NCBI RefSeq assembly: GCF_008831265.1
Contig: NZ_VTTH01000002.1
Span: forward strand, 62,001-126,000
DNA length: 64,000 nucleotides
Source of the DNA: Lacisediminimonas profundi
Lineage (GTDB): Bacteria > Pseudomonadota > Gammaproteobacteria > Burkholderiales > Burkholderiaceae_D
Reading direction: 5' to 3'
A program made the translations under genes and the position numbers. Under the pieces are notes generated by a model. That model did no database searches, had not been told where the DNA came from, and saw nothing but the letters and a program-made list of their open reading frames with translations. The first letter of the stretch is position 1. Every line of letters begins with the position of its first letter. Positions 55,014 to 63,452 of the stretch are shown here, piece by piece.

Positions 55014-55045
55014 CATCCGGCAGCAATGTCGACTGCTGCCGGATG
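55014..55045. terminator. Bidirectional hairpin between doxX and the small unknown gene
   Basis: A perfect 12-bp stem, CATCCGGCAGCA / TGCTGCCGGATG, with an 8-base loop, seven bases before the end of the minus-strand gene. No T tract follows. Confidence 0.6.
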
Positions 55046-55051
55046 CCAGCC

Positions 55052-55324
55052 CTAGTCCATCTGGTTGAATTCGAATCGTTGCTGGTGGGCAGACGAGTTG
55101 CAACGTGCTGCGGCTGCCCGGGCGCGGCGCGCTGATTGCGCCGTGATACCGGTCAGTCGGCTGACATTGCTTTTCATCTCCACCATCAGTTCTGATTTTG
55201 CCAGTCGTACCAGGTTGCGCAGGGACTCCTTGAGCAGGTGTCTCTCGCGCAGGCTCATGCCTCGTCCACTCGCGGCCTCGACAAGTTGCTGGATGGCGAG
55301 GTCGGTTGCGTGTTTTCGCTTCAT
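55052..55324 (-). CDS. Small hypothetical helical protein, 90 residues
   Basis: No domain recognised. The peptide is Arg/Ala-rich and helical (MKRKHATDLAIQQLVEAASGRG, then MSLRERHLLKESLRNLVRLAKSEL) with no membrane segment or signal peptide. GAGGG lies nine bases before the ATG at 55324, which supports translation. It runs against doxX and diverges from the DksA-like gene. Codon use is ordinary for the region, so a real but poorly known gene is likely. Confidence 0.5.
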   Translation of the reverse strand: MKRKHATDLAIQQLVEAASGRGMSLRERHLLKESLRNLVRLAKSELMVEMKSNVSRLTGITAQSARRARAAAARCNSSAHQQRFEFNQMD

Positions 55325-55389
55325 TCGTATCCCTCGGGTTGAGTTGGGGAAAAATTACCTTGAGGAATGTAACGGGTAAGCACGAGGCA

Positions 55390-55411
55390 AGATTTGAGAA
55401 AACTCAAATCT
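55390..55411. promoter_or_regulatory. Perfect inverted repeat upstream of the DksA-like gene
   Basis: Arms AGATTTGAG and CTCAAATCT around AAAA, 114 bp before the ATG at 55526. No T run follows on either strand, so an operator or a leader hairpin is likelier than a terminator. Confidence 0.5.
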
Positions 55412-55525
55412 GGATGGTTCGACAACAAGCTGGATTCCATTTCGGGCAAGCAATTCCGACGGTGTTTCAATGCAAGGCAGCAGCTGGCAGACGGCGTCGC
55501 TTTCTCACCTTTTTCCGGAAGACAT

Positions 55526-55918
55526 ATGGATTCTTTGCCACAGGAAGATCTCGACAAGATCAGTGCATTGCTCGACCAGCGCGAAAAAGACCTGCTGGTG
55601 GATATCAATCGTGAGGCAAACCAGAGAGACGACTATGCACAGTTGGCGACCGAAGCGCCCGATCCGGGCGACAGTGCATTCGCCGACCTGAGCACGGACC
55701 TTGATAATGCCGCCATCGGGCGGGACGTGGTTGAGCTGCGTGCGATCCGCCGGGCCAAGGAGCACATCGAAAATGGCAGCTACGGCACCTGCATGGACTG
55801 CAGCGAAGCCATACCCATCGAGAGGTTGATGGCGCAGCCGATTGCCGAGCGCTGCGCCCGATGCCAGCAGATTTTCGAAAAGAGCCACCCGGCAAGCGGG
55901 CGCGGGGCAAGCCTGTAG
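55526..55918 (+). CDS. TraR/DksA-type zinc finger protein
   Basis: A 130-residue protein of the DksA/TraR family: acidic coiled-coil start (SLPQEDLDKISALLDQREKDLLVDINREANQRDD) and a C-terminal C4 zinc finger (CMDC...CARC) within SYGTCMDCSEAIPIERLMAQPIAERCARCQQ. It is shorter than the main DksA, and the coiled-coil tip lacks the typical DxxDxA pair, so it is probably a stress-related paralogue acting on RNA polymerase in an unknown way. The open frame extends upstream to 55394, but ATG at 55526 starts the family part. Confidence 0.85.
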   Translation: MDSLPQEDLDKISALLDQREKDLLVDINREANQRDDYAQLATEAPDPGDSAFADLSTDLDNAAIGRDVVELRAIRRAKEHIENGSYGTCMDCSEAIPIERLMAQPIAERCARCQQIFEKSHPASGRGASL

Positions 55919-55947
55919 GGATTGCTTGTAACCGGGCTGCGCTGCGC

Positions 55948-56961
55948 TCAGCGCGAGAACCAGGCCTCGACCTCGGCCAGCTTCGCCTGTTTCTGATGCT
56001 CGGGCATGAAGGATGCATTGAAACTGTTGCGGGCCAGGGTCTTTGCGTGCTCCCTGTCCATTCCCAAGGCTTTGAACACGGCGATGAAGTTGTCGTTGAT
56101 GTAGCCGCCGAAATAGGCCGGGTCATCCGAATTCACCGTTGCTGCGATGCCGGCATCCAGCAGTTGCGCCAGGTTGTGGTCCCCGATTTCGTTAAAGACG
56201 CGCAGCTTGACATTAGATAGCGGACACACCGTCAACGCCATCCCGCTGCTCGCGAGCCGTTCGGCCAGCGCGGGATCTTCCAGGCAACGCACGCCGTGGT
56301 CTATCCTTTCCACCTGCAGCACATCCAGTGCCGACCAGATATATGCGGGCGGCCCTTCTTCGCCAGCGTGGGCGACCAGGTGCAGCCCCAGTTCGCGGCA
56401 ACGGGCGAATGCGGCGGTGAACTTCTCCGGCGGATGGCCATGTTCGGACGAGTCGAGTCCGACGCCAATGATTTTTTCAAGGTGCGGCAGCGCCTGTTGC
56501 AGGGTTGCCATCGCATCCTCTTCGGACAGATGACGCAGGAAGCACATGATCAGTCCGCCGCTGATGCCCCATCGCGTGCCGGCATCGGCCAGGGCGCCGT
56601 GGATGCCGTCGATCACGGCCGCGAACGGCACGCCCCGCCCGGTGTGGGTTTGCGGGTCGAAGAATATTTCCACATGATGGACATTGTCGGCATGGGCACG
56701 TTCGAGGTACGCCCATGTCATGTCGTAAAAATCCTGCTGCGTCAGCAGGACGCTGGCGCCGGCGTAGTAGATGTCGAGGAAGGATTGCAGGTCGGTGAAT
56801 GAGTATGCCTGGCGCAGCGCTTCGACATCGGGCCAGGATAGTGCAACGCCGTTGCGCCTGGCGAGGTCAAAGATCAGTTCAGGTTCGAGTGAGCCCTCGA
56901 TGTGGATATGCAGCTCTGCTTTTGGCATGCCGCATACCAGGTCGCGCAATTGCTGGTCCAT
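55948..56961 (-). CDS. add: Adenosine deaminase (or adenine deaminase-like)
   Basis: A 337-residue TIM-barrel amidohydrolase: [18 protein letters not shown] (zinc His pair), [48 protein letters not shown] (catalytic His/Glu) and [16 protein letters not shown] (zinc Asp). The closest pattern is the class that includes bacterial adenine deaminases annotated as adenosine deaminase, so substrate choice between adenosine and adenine is open. The ATG at 56961 gives the family start; the longer frame adds 20 unrelated residues. It diverges from the DUF5668-type gene. Confidence 0.88.
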   Translation of the reverse strand: MDQQLRDLVCGMPKAELHIHIEGSLEPELIFDLARRNGVALSWPDVEALRQAYSFTDLQSFLDIYYAGASVLLTQQDFYDMTWAYLERAHADNVHHVEIFFDPQTHTGRGVPFAAVIDGIHGALADAGTRWGISGGLIMCFLRHLSEEDAMATLQQALPHLEKIIGVGLDSSEHGHPPEKFTAAFARCRELGLHLVAHAGEEGPPAYIWSALDVLQVERIDHGVRCLEDPALAERLASSGMALTVCPLSNVKLRVFNEIGDHNLAQLLDAGIAATVNSDDPAYFGGYINDNFIAVFKALGMDREHAKTLARNSFNASFMPEHQKQAKLAEVEAWFSR

Positions 56962-57055
56962 CTGGCGTCCTTGACGGTGTGTTGAGGCAATATGGTAGGC
57001 GCAGCCGACGCTGCGTGGCAAGACTTGCTATAGTGGTCGCCATGAGGATTCCAAC

Positions 57056-57433
57056 ATGAGAGACGCCGCCTTTCCGATCGTTCTGATCGTCCTGGGCGCT
57101 GCCTGGCTGTTAAAGAACCTGGGCTGGATGCCGGACGTGCATTGGCTCTGGATACTCGGGCTTGTCGGTTCCGGCATAGCGGCACTGGCGGTGGACGGGA
57201 TCACGAAGTCGTCGGTGGTTGCCGGGCCCTTGCTGATATTGGCAGGCGCACTGTACTTCCTGCACCAGTACTACAACCTGGGCTGGCGCTTCATCGTGCC
57301 GATCATGCTGGTCGCCGCCGGCACGCTGATGCTGGTTGCCCGCTCGCCGACGATACCCGAGTCCCGCCTGGGACGCCGGCACGAATCATCCGATCCACGC
57401 AAGCCCTCAACCGACAACGACGTCCATGGCTGA
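57056..57433 (+). CDS. Small membrane protein with LiaF-like transmembrane region (DUF5668 type)
   Basis: A 125-residue protein with four short hydrophobic segments: FPIVLIVLGAAWLLKNLGW, WLWILGLVGSGIAAL, VVAGPLLILAGALYFLHQYY and FIVPIMLVAAGTLMLVA, followed by a charged soluble tail. The pattern is that of the membrane repeat in LiaF/DUF5668 proteins, possibly involved in envelope stress sensing, but no function is proven. Its last codons overlap the next gene by eight bases, supporting co-transcription. Confidence 0.78.
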   Translation: MRDAAFPIVLIVLGAAWLLKNLGWMPDVHWLWILGLVGSGIAALAVDGITKSSVVAGPLLILAGALYFLHQYYNLGWRFIVPIMLVAAGTLMLVARSPTIPESRLGRRHESSDPRKPSTDNDVHG

Positions 57434-58010
57434 ACTTTTTCCCGCTGCTGCGATGGCTGCCGGCCTTTCCTGGGCCAGCGGCATACGCCTGTACATGACG
57501 CTGTTCGTTGCCGGCTGGCTGGGTCGCCAGGGCTGGATCACCTTGCCCGAAGGACTGCAGGTGCTGGAGTCGAGCTGGGTGCTGGCCGTTACCGGCGGCT
57601 TGTTCGCTGTCGAATTCCTGGCTGACAAGGTGCCGGGAGTGGACTCGGTGTGGGATGCAATCCAGACCTTCATCCGCATTCCGGCGGGTGCTGTGCTGGG
57701 CGCGGCTGCGCTGGGACAGGCAGACCCGGCGCTGACCGCCATCGCCGCGCTGCTCGGCGGCACCTTCGCCGCCGGTGCCCATGCCACCAAGGCCGGCAGC
57801 CGGGCATTGATCAATACCTCGCCCGAGCCGTTCAGCAACTGGGCCGCATCCTTTTCCGAAGAAGCTGTGGTCGTGGCCGGACTGTGGGCCGCCTTTTTCC
57901 ATCCGTGGGTGCTGGTCGTGATCCTGGTGCTGTTCACGTTGCTGGCTTTCTGGCTCCTGCCTAAAGTGTGGCGCGGCCTGCGCTGGCTGTTCAGGCGGAT
58001 GGCGGCATGA
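57426..58010 (+). CDS. DUF4126 domain membrane protein
   Basis: A 194-residue membrane protein with about five hydrophobic segments and the DUF4126 pattern: AAAMAAGLSWASGIRLYMTLFVAGWLGRQGWITLPEGLQVLESSWVL, then VEFLADKVPGVDSVWDAIQTFIRIPAGAVL and AAGAHATKAGSRALINTSPEPFSNW. Function unknown. ATG at 57426 overlaps the end of the previous gene, and its stop overlaps the start of the permease (ATGA), so all three are one translational unit. Confidence 0.85.
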   Translation: MAELFPAAAMAAGLSWASGIRLYMTLFVAGWLGRQGWITLPEGLQVLESSWVLAVTGGLFAVEFLADKVPGVDSVWDAIQTFIRIPAGAVLGAAALGQADPALTAIAALLGGTFAAGAHATKAGSRALINTSPEPFSNWAASFSEEAVVVAGLWAAFFHPWVLVVILVLFTLLAFWLLPKVWRGLRWLFRRMAA

Positions 58011-60517
58011 CGGAAAAGATTCCGGCCATGCTGGCATGGCGCATGACGGCGCGCGACTGGCGGGCGGGCGAACTGCGCTTCCTGCTGATCGCGCTGGTGG
58101 TTGCGGTGGCGGCGCTGTCGTCGGTCGGGTTTTTCGTCGACCGCATGCGCAGTGGCCTGGCGCGCGACGCCAACCAGCTGCTGGGCGCAGACCTGCTGAT
58201 CCGGGCCGACAAGCCGATCGACGCCAGCTGGAAGGACGAAGCACGGCGGCGCGGCCTGCAACTGGCAGAAACGGTGGTGTTTCCCAGCATGGCGGCAGCA
58301 GGCGAGGGCGATCGTGCGCGTTCCTTGCTGGCTTCGGTCAAGGCCGTCAGTGACGGCTACCCGCTACGCGGCAAGCTGACATTGCAGAACGGTCGCAGCG
58401 AGCGTCCCGCGTCCGGCATACCGCAGGCCGATACCGTTTGGGCCGATCCGGCGCTGCTGATCGGGCTGGGCGTGCAGGCCGGGCAAATGCTCAAGCTGGG
58501 CGACAAGACTTTCAGGGTTGCCGAACTGATCGGGACCGAACCCGACCGCGGCGCGGCTTTCATGAATTTTGCGCCGCGCGTGATGCTGTCGCTATCCGAC
58601 CTGGCGGCAACCCGGCTGGTGCAGGACGGCTCGCGCGTCACCTGGCGCCTGCTGGTGGCCGGGCCGGCCAAGGAGGTGCGCAGCTATCAGCAATGGGTCA
58701 ACAAGGCCATAGGCACAGGCAATGTGCGCGGCGTCGGCGTCGAATCGCTGGAGTCGGGGCGGCCGGAGATGCGTTCCACCCTGGACCGCGCCGAACAGTT
58801 CCTGTCGCTGGTGGGCCTGCTGTCGGCCATGCTTGCCGCAGTCGCCATTGCCATGGCTGCGCGCCGCTTCATGCTGCGCCATCTCGACGCCTGCGCGATG
58901 CTGCGCTGCCTCGGCCTGAGCCAGGACCGCGTGACGCTGATGTACTTGCTTGAATTCGCCATGATCGGGCTGGCTGGCTGCACGGTCGGGGTAGCCGTCG
59001 GTTTTGCCGCGCACTTTGTCCTGCTCGACTGGTTGGGTTCGCTGGTCACCACCGTGCTGCCGCCCGCTACCCTGATGCCGGCCCTGCAGGGGCTGGGCGC
59101 CGGCATGTTGCTGCTGCTGGGCTTTGCCATTCCGCCGGTGCTGCAATTGCGCGATGTGCCGCACAACCGGGTCATCCGCCGCGAGCAGGCACCGCCGCGG
59201 GCGGCGACGCTCGCCACCTACGCATTCGGGCTGGCCAGCTTTGTCGGGCTGTTGCTGTGGCAGGCGGGCAACCTGAAGCTGGGTGCGCTGACCGCCGGCG
59301 GCTTCCTGGCCGGATTGGTGGTGTTCGCGCTGGCCGGATGGGCCGGCGTGCGGCTGCTGCGCTTCATGCGCAACCTGTCGTCATCGACCAGCTGGCGCTT
59401 CGCGATCACGGCCCTGCAGCGGCGGCCGGCCGGCACGGTGGTCCAGATCGTATCGCTGTCGCTGGGCCTGATGGCGCTGCTGTTGCTGACGGTGATACGA
59501 GGCGACCTGGTCGATGCCTGGCGCAGCGCCAGCCCCCCTGACGCGCCGAACCATTTCATCATCAACATCCAGCCGGACCAGCGCGAGGCGATCGCGCAGC
59601 GTCTGAGCGGGAACGGGGTGGCCAGGCCGCAGCTCTATCCGATGATCCGCGGACGCCTGGTGCAGGTCAACGACCGCGACATCACCGGCACGACCTATGC
59701 CGAGGATCGTGCGCGGCGGCTGGTGGAACGCGAATTCAACCTGTCGACGATGCTTGAACTGCCGGAGCAAAACCAGGTGGTGCAGGGCCGGTGGTATGAC
59801 AATCGCAAGCCGGAAGCTTCGGTGGAGGAGGGGCTGGCGCGAACCTTGGGTCTGAAGCTGGGCGACCGCATTGCGTTCGACATCGGCGGCCAGAAAGTGG
59901 AGGCCAGCGTCACCAGCCTGCGCAAGCTCGAATGGGGATCGATGCGGGTCAACTTTTTCGTGATCCTGAATCCGGCCCTGATGGTGGACATGCCGCAGAC
60001 TTACATCACAGCGTTTCGCCTGCCGGACAACCGGCCCGCATTGCCCAACGAATTGTCGCGCGACTTTCCAAACCTGACCGTGGTCGACGTCGGCAGCGTG
60101 CTGCGGCAGGTGCAGGCGGTCATAGACCAGGTCGTGTCGGCGGTAGAGTTCCTGTTCTTGTTTACGCTGTGTTCGGGCGTGCTGGTGCTGTATGCGGCGC
60201 TGGCCGGGTCGCAAGATGAGCGCATGCGTGAAGCGGCCCTGTTGCGGGCGCTGGGCGCGACCCGTTCGCAATTGTCGCGGGCGCAGTGGATCGAGTTCGT
60301 CCTGGTCGGCATGCTGGCCGGCTTGCTGGCGGCACTGGGTGCCACCGCGGTCGGCTGGTCATTGGCCCATTTCCTGTTCGACTTCGAATGGGCCTTTACG
60401 CCGACGGCCTGGATAGCAGGGCTGTTGGCGGGGACCTTGTGCGCGCTGATTGGCGGCTGGGCGGGCTTGCGCAATGTGCTGCGGCAGCCGCCGTTGCAGA
60501 CCTTGCGGGAGGCTTGA
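58007..60517 (+). CDS. FtsX-like ABC transporter permease (YbbP type)
   Basis: An 836-residue permease with two FtsX domains. An N-terminal helix (LRFLLIALVVAVAALSSVGFFVDRM) is followed by a large periplasmic domain and the first FtsX core near residues 260-400. A second periplasmic domain precedes the last three helices ending in FALFDF-like LAHFLFDFEWAF. It resembles E. coli YbbP, a partner of the YbbA ATPase and of TesA, in lipoprotein or lipid-linked export. No ATPase gene is adjacent here, so its partner must be elsewhere. Confidence 0.88.
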   Translation: MTEKIPAMLAWRMTARDWRAGELRFLLIALVVAVAALSSVGFFVDRMRSGLARDANQLLGADLLIRADKPIDASWKDEARRRGLQLAETVVFPSMAAAGEGDRARSLLASVKAVSDGYPLRGKLTLQNGRSERPASGIPQADTVWADPALLIGLGVQAGQMLKLGDKTFRVAELIGTEPDRGAAFMNFAPRVMLSLSDLAATRLVQDGSRVTWRLLVAGPAKEVRSYQQWVNKAIGTGNVRGVGVESLESGRPEMRSTLDRAEQFLSLVGLLSAMLAAVAIAMAARRFMLRHLDACAMLRCLGLSQDRVTLMYLLEFAMIGLAGCTVGVAVGFAAHFVLLDWLGSLVTTVLPPATLMPALQGLGAGMLLLLGFAIPPVLQLRDVPHNRVIRREQAPPRAATLATYAFGLASFVGLLLWQAGNLKLGALTAGGFLAGLVVFALAGWAGVRLLRFMRNLSSSTSWRFAITALQRRPAGTVVQIVSLSLGLMALLLLTVIRGDLVDAWRSASPPDAPNHFIINIQPDQREAIAQRLSGNGVARPQLYPMIRGRLVQVNDRDITGTTYAEDRARRLVEREFNLSTMLELPEQNQVVQGRWYDNRKPEASVEEGLARTLGLKLGDRIAFDIGGQKVEASVTSLRKLEWGSMRVNFFVILNPALMVDMPQTYITAFRLPDNRPALPNELSRDFPNLTVVDVGSVLRQVQAVIDQVVSAVEFLFLFTLCSGVLVLYAALAGSQDERMREAALLRALGATRSQLSRAQWIEFVLVGMLAGLLAALGATAVGWSLAHFLFDFEWAFTPTAWIAGLLAGTLCALIGGWAGLRNVLRQPPLQTLREA

Positions 60518-60550
60518 GGGGGGCGCAGCGTTGGCCAGTGCATGCCACTA

Positions 60551-60570
60551 ATGCTCCCTCCCTTTCAAGG
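60551..60570 (+). repeat. Dispersed 20-bp motif, copy after the permease gene
   Basis: ATGCTCCCTCCCTTTCAAGG, identical to the reverse strand of 27351-27370. A shorter version (ATGGCTCCCTCCCTTTCAA) ends crcB's downstream region at 18191-18209. Confidence 0.7.
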
Positions 60571-60665
60571 GCTGGTTCTTACCCATGACCGTGGGTGAAC
60601 GGTGCTTTGGATTTGTGGATTTGTGGCTCTTTGGCTTGCGGTTCGTTTGGCTGGGTTTGTTGTTT

Positions 60666-60925
60666 GTGGTTGTGAAGCCGGGAGACACCCCGGCGGGTGT
60701 GTTCCTTTCTTTTAGAAAAAGAAAGGAACCAAAGAAAAAACGTCAAAACCCACTTGGCCAACGGCGGGGCCGAACGCCAACCAGACGCGAATGTCTGGGC
60801 TAATCCAGTGCGACGTTCGCGAGAGATGATCCCTCGGCTGTGTGCCGCTTACCTAATCAGCCAAACCCATGAAGTGTCTTATACCGATGCCCAGCGCACC
60901 GTTGACTCTTAATGGTTTTCGAAGC
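60666..60925 (+). repeat. 260-bp inverted repeat, left copy
   Basis: Paired in opposite orientation with 61032-61291, also 260 bp. The outer 98 bp match 97/98 and hold a CCTTTCTTTT/AAAAGAAAGG hairpin; the inner 25 bp match 22/25; the middle has drifted. The translated pieces look like the spurious FRKRKEPKKKRQNPLG peptides often annotated in related genomes, so it is likely a family of dispersed non-coding repeats. Confidence 0.9.
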
Positions 60926-61031
60926 TTCAAACAGGCGACGGAGGGGATCTGTTCTAATAGGCAGAGTTCTGGGGAAAAGCGCCTGAATTGCTCGCCTCCC
61001 CTGAAAACCCGACCTCAGGAGCTAACTAGCG

Positions 61032-61291
61032 GCTTCGAAAACAATTGGGAGTCAACGAGCGGTAGTGTACGGTCGGCGGCATTGAAGCGGGTTGACTGAT
61101 CCCGGTCAGCGGCGAACGTGTGGCAGGACCTTCCTCGCGCACGCCGCAATGGTTCGGCCCAGGCGTCCGAGTCTGGTTGGCTATCGAGGCGGGCGTTGGC
61201 CAAGTGGGTTTTGACGTTTTTTCTTTGGTTCCTTTCTTTTTCTAAAAGAAAGGAACACACCAGCCGGGGTGTCTCCCGGCTTCACAACCAC
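61032..61291 (-). repeat. 260-bp inverted repeat, right copy
   Basis: The mirror of 60666-60925. The two copies enclose 106 bp. No transposase, tRNA or protein gene lies within the 923-bp gap 60518-61440, which otherwise holds only the copy of the 20-bp motif. Confidence 0.9.
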
Positions 61292-61440
61292 AACCATCAA
61301 ACCCAGCCACACGAACCGCAAGCCAGAGAGCCGCAAATCCACAAAACCAAAAAAACACAAAACCAGGGTTATGGGCAAATATCACCCTTGAATCAGCTTG
61401 AAAGGGAGAGAACAACCCTGGTGACCTGCCTCTGGATCGC

Positions 61441-62118
61441 TCAGCCCAGCACCTGCTGAAACCACAAACTGATGTCCTCGACCTCTTCGGCGCACACCGA
61501 ATGCGGCATCGCGTAATCATGCCATTCCACCGTGTAGCCCAGCGAGCGCAGCGCGTCGCGGGATTTCTCGGCGCGGTCGATCGGGATTACCGGATCCATC
61601 CGTCCGTGCGCCATGAAGATCGGCGTCTCCTGGTTCACCGGGTGGCTCTCGGCAGCGATCGTGGCGAACAGCGGCAGGTAGCCCGACAGGCACAGCAGGC
61701 CGCCCAGCTTCTCGGGATGCCGCAAGCCGGTCTGCAGCGTCATGGCGCAGCCCTGTGAAAATCCAGCCAGGATGATCCGGTTGGATGCGATGCCGCGCGA
61801 TTTCTCACGCTCGATCAGCAGTTCCACCGCGCGCTGCGAGGCGCGCAAGCCGCTCTCGTCTTCCTTGCGGTCGATCTGGCTGCCAAGGATGTCGTACCAG
61901 GCGCGCATCACATAGCCGTTATTGATCGTGACCGGCATGGTCGGCGCATGCGGGAATACGAAACGGATGCCCGGGCAACCGCGCAGGTCGAGTTCGCGCA
62001 CGATAGGGACGAAGTCGGAACCGTCGGCGCCAAGGCCGTGCAGCCAGATGACGGCGACCGTCGGGTCCGGCCTGGTTTCGAGCTGGATCGCGTCGAGAAG
62101 GGTAGGTGCAGTGCTCAT
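61441..62118 (-). CDS. Carboxylesterase, phospholipase/carboxylesterase family
   Basis: A 225-residue alpha/beta hydrolase of the EstB/acyl-protein-thioesterase type: AVIWLHGLGADGSDFVPIVRELDL (oxyanion hole), nucleophile elbow ILAGFSQGCAMTLQTGL (Ser), acid in MAHGRMDPVIPI and His in YAMPHSVCAEE. It hydrolyses short-chain esters and may act on acylated proteins or lipids. ATG at 62118 is chosen over the upstream one inside the mog intergenic region. It follows mog on the same strand by eight bases. Confidence 0.93.
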   Translation of the reverse strand: MSTAPTLLDAIQLETRPDPTVAVIWLHGLGADGSDFVPIVRELDLRGCPGIRFVFPHAPTMPVTINNGYVMRAWYDILGSQIDRKEDESGLRASQRAVELLIEREKSRGIASNRIILAGFSQGCAMTLQTGLRHPEKLGGLLCLSGYLPLFATIAAESHPVNQETPIFMAHGRMDPVIPIDRAEKSRDALRSLGYTVEWHDYAMPHSVCAEEVEDISLWFQQVLG

Positions 62119-62126
62119 GAGGTCGT

Positions 62127-62744
62127 TCAGGTCTTGTTGCGAATGGCTGATTTGGGACGGAAGGCCTTGCATACCGTCTCGTCGGTTTCGATGTACGGGC
62201 CGCCGATCAGGTCGATGCAGTAAGGAACCGCGGCGAAGATGCCGCCGACGATGGTGTTGCCGTCGGCATCCTTCAGGCCTTCCAGTGTTTCCCGTATCGA
62301 TTTAGGCTGGCCTGGCAGGTTCATGATCAGCGCGGCGTGATCCGGCGTTTCGCGGATTACCGCGACCTGGCGCGACAGGATCGCGGTCGGCACGAATTGC
62401 AGGCTGATCTGGCGCATCTGTTCGCCGAAACCTGGCATTTCCCTGGTTGCGACGGCCAGCGTTGCTTCCGGCGTCACGTCGCGCCGTGCCGGCCCGGTGC
62501 CGCCGGTGGTAACTACCAGGTCGCATCCGACCTGGTCAACCAGCTCGACCAGCGCTTGCGAAATCGCTTCGCGTTCGTCCGGTATCAGGCGGGTTTCCAT
62601 CCGCCACGGGCTTTTCAGGGCACGCGTGAACCATTCTTCCAGGGCCGGAATGCCCTGGTCCTGATACACCCCGGCGGAAGCGCGGTCCGAGACCGACACC
62701 AGGCCGATCAGCAATTCATCAGGCTCAGTCCGCTTCGTCTTCAT
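62127..62744 (-). CDS. mog: Molybdopterin adenylyltransferase MogA
   Basis: A 205-residue protein: LLIGLVSVSDRASAGVYQDQGIPAL, the nucleotide-binding VVTTGGTGPARRDVTPEATLAV and the substrate-binding ALIMNLPGQPKSIRETLEGL. It adenylates molybdopterin before MoeA inserts molybdate, so it complements moeA-moaD-moaE at 15.7-17.7 kb. The longer open frame to 62876 overlaps darP; ATG at 62744 overlaps the darP end by 20 bases. It is between darP and the esterase. Confidence 0.93.
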   Translation of the reverse strand: MKTKRTEPDELLIGLVSVSDRASAGVYQDQGIPALEEWFTRALKSPWRMETRLIPDEREAISQALVELVDQVGCDLVVTTGGTGPARRDVTPEATLAVATREMPGFGEQMRQISLQFVPTAILSRQVAVIRETPDHAALIMNLPGQPKSIRETLEGLKDADGNTIVGGIFAAVPYCIDLIGGPYIETDETVCKAFRPKSAIRNKT

Positions 62745-63333
62745 GTTGGTCGTCGTCATCGTCGTTGGCATCGCTGTCTTTTTTCTTGCTGGCCGGACCT
62801 TGCAGTTCCTTGAGCAGTTGGAAGATCTCGCGGTAGGCCTTCGGCGGCTTGTTCTCGGCCTGCTCGCGGCGGGCATTGCGGATCATGGTGCGCAGCTGCT
62901 GCATGTCGACTTGCGGATACTGGTCGCGCAGCGCAGTGACGGCGCCGTCGTCGGCAATCAGCCGGTCGCGCCAGCGCTCGAGCGCATGCAGGGCGGCGGT
63001 TTCGGACTTGGACGCGCCGCGCCAGCTGTCGAGTGTTTTCCTGATCGCCTCGACCTCATGCTGTTCGAGCCCGCGCATGCGCTTGCCGACGAATTGCATC
63101 TGGCGCCGCCGGCCTTCGTGATCCTTGATCAGCTGGCAGGCGAGGATGGCGTCGCGCACATCCTCGGGCATCGGAACTCGCTTGACGCGGTCGCGCGCTT
63201 CGTTGACGAGTTCCTCGCCAAGCTTTTGCAGCGCGGTGCTTTCGCGCTTCAATTGTGATTTTGACGGCCGGTCGTACTCTTGTTCGAACTCGTTCGACTG
63301 GAATCCGGTGTTACCGCGATTTGAATTAGGCAT
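62725..63333 (-). CDS. darP: Ribosome-associated protein DarP/YjgA
   Basis: A 202-residue protein matching YjgA: DRPSKSQLKRESTALQKLGEELVN, then ILACQLIKDHEGRRRQMQFVGKRMRGLE and RWRDRLIADDGAVTALRDQYPQVDMQQLRTMIRNARREQAENKPPKAYREIFQLLKEL. It assists late 50S subunit maturation. An acidic Asp-rich tail (ANDDDDDQHEDEAD) is a local addition. ATG at 63333 fits. It diverges from pmbA and overlaps mog by 20 bases. Confidence 0.94.
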   Translation of the reverse strand: MPNSNRGNTGFQSNEFEQEYDRPSKSQLKRESTALQKLGEELVNEARDRVKRVPMPEDVRDAILACQLIKDHEGRRRQMQFVGKRMRGLEQHEVEAIRKTLDSWRGASKSETAALHALERWRDRLIADDGAVTALRDQYPQVDMQQLRTMIRNARREQAENKPPKAYREIFQLLKELQGPASKKKDSDANDDDDDQHEDEAD

Positions 63334-63452
63334 GATGAGGGTGGACGCAGGCCATCAGCCTGGGCAATGCAAATGTAAACGGCTGCTATCATAACCGCTT
63401 TAGGCAGTGCCAGAACGCAGTCATCCCAACGCGCATGCATCCACGAGAGCAA

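Noticed and set aside
60585-61459. Small proteins with FRKRKEPKKKRQNPLG-type sequence on both strands
   Set aside because: They arise from the two inverted repeat copies, have no ribosome binding sites, and are identical only because the repeat is; they are treated as non-coding.
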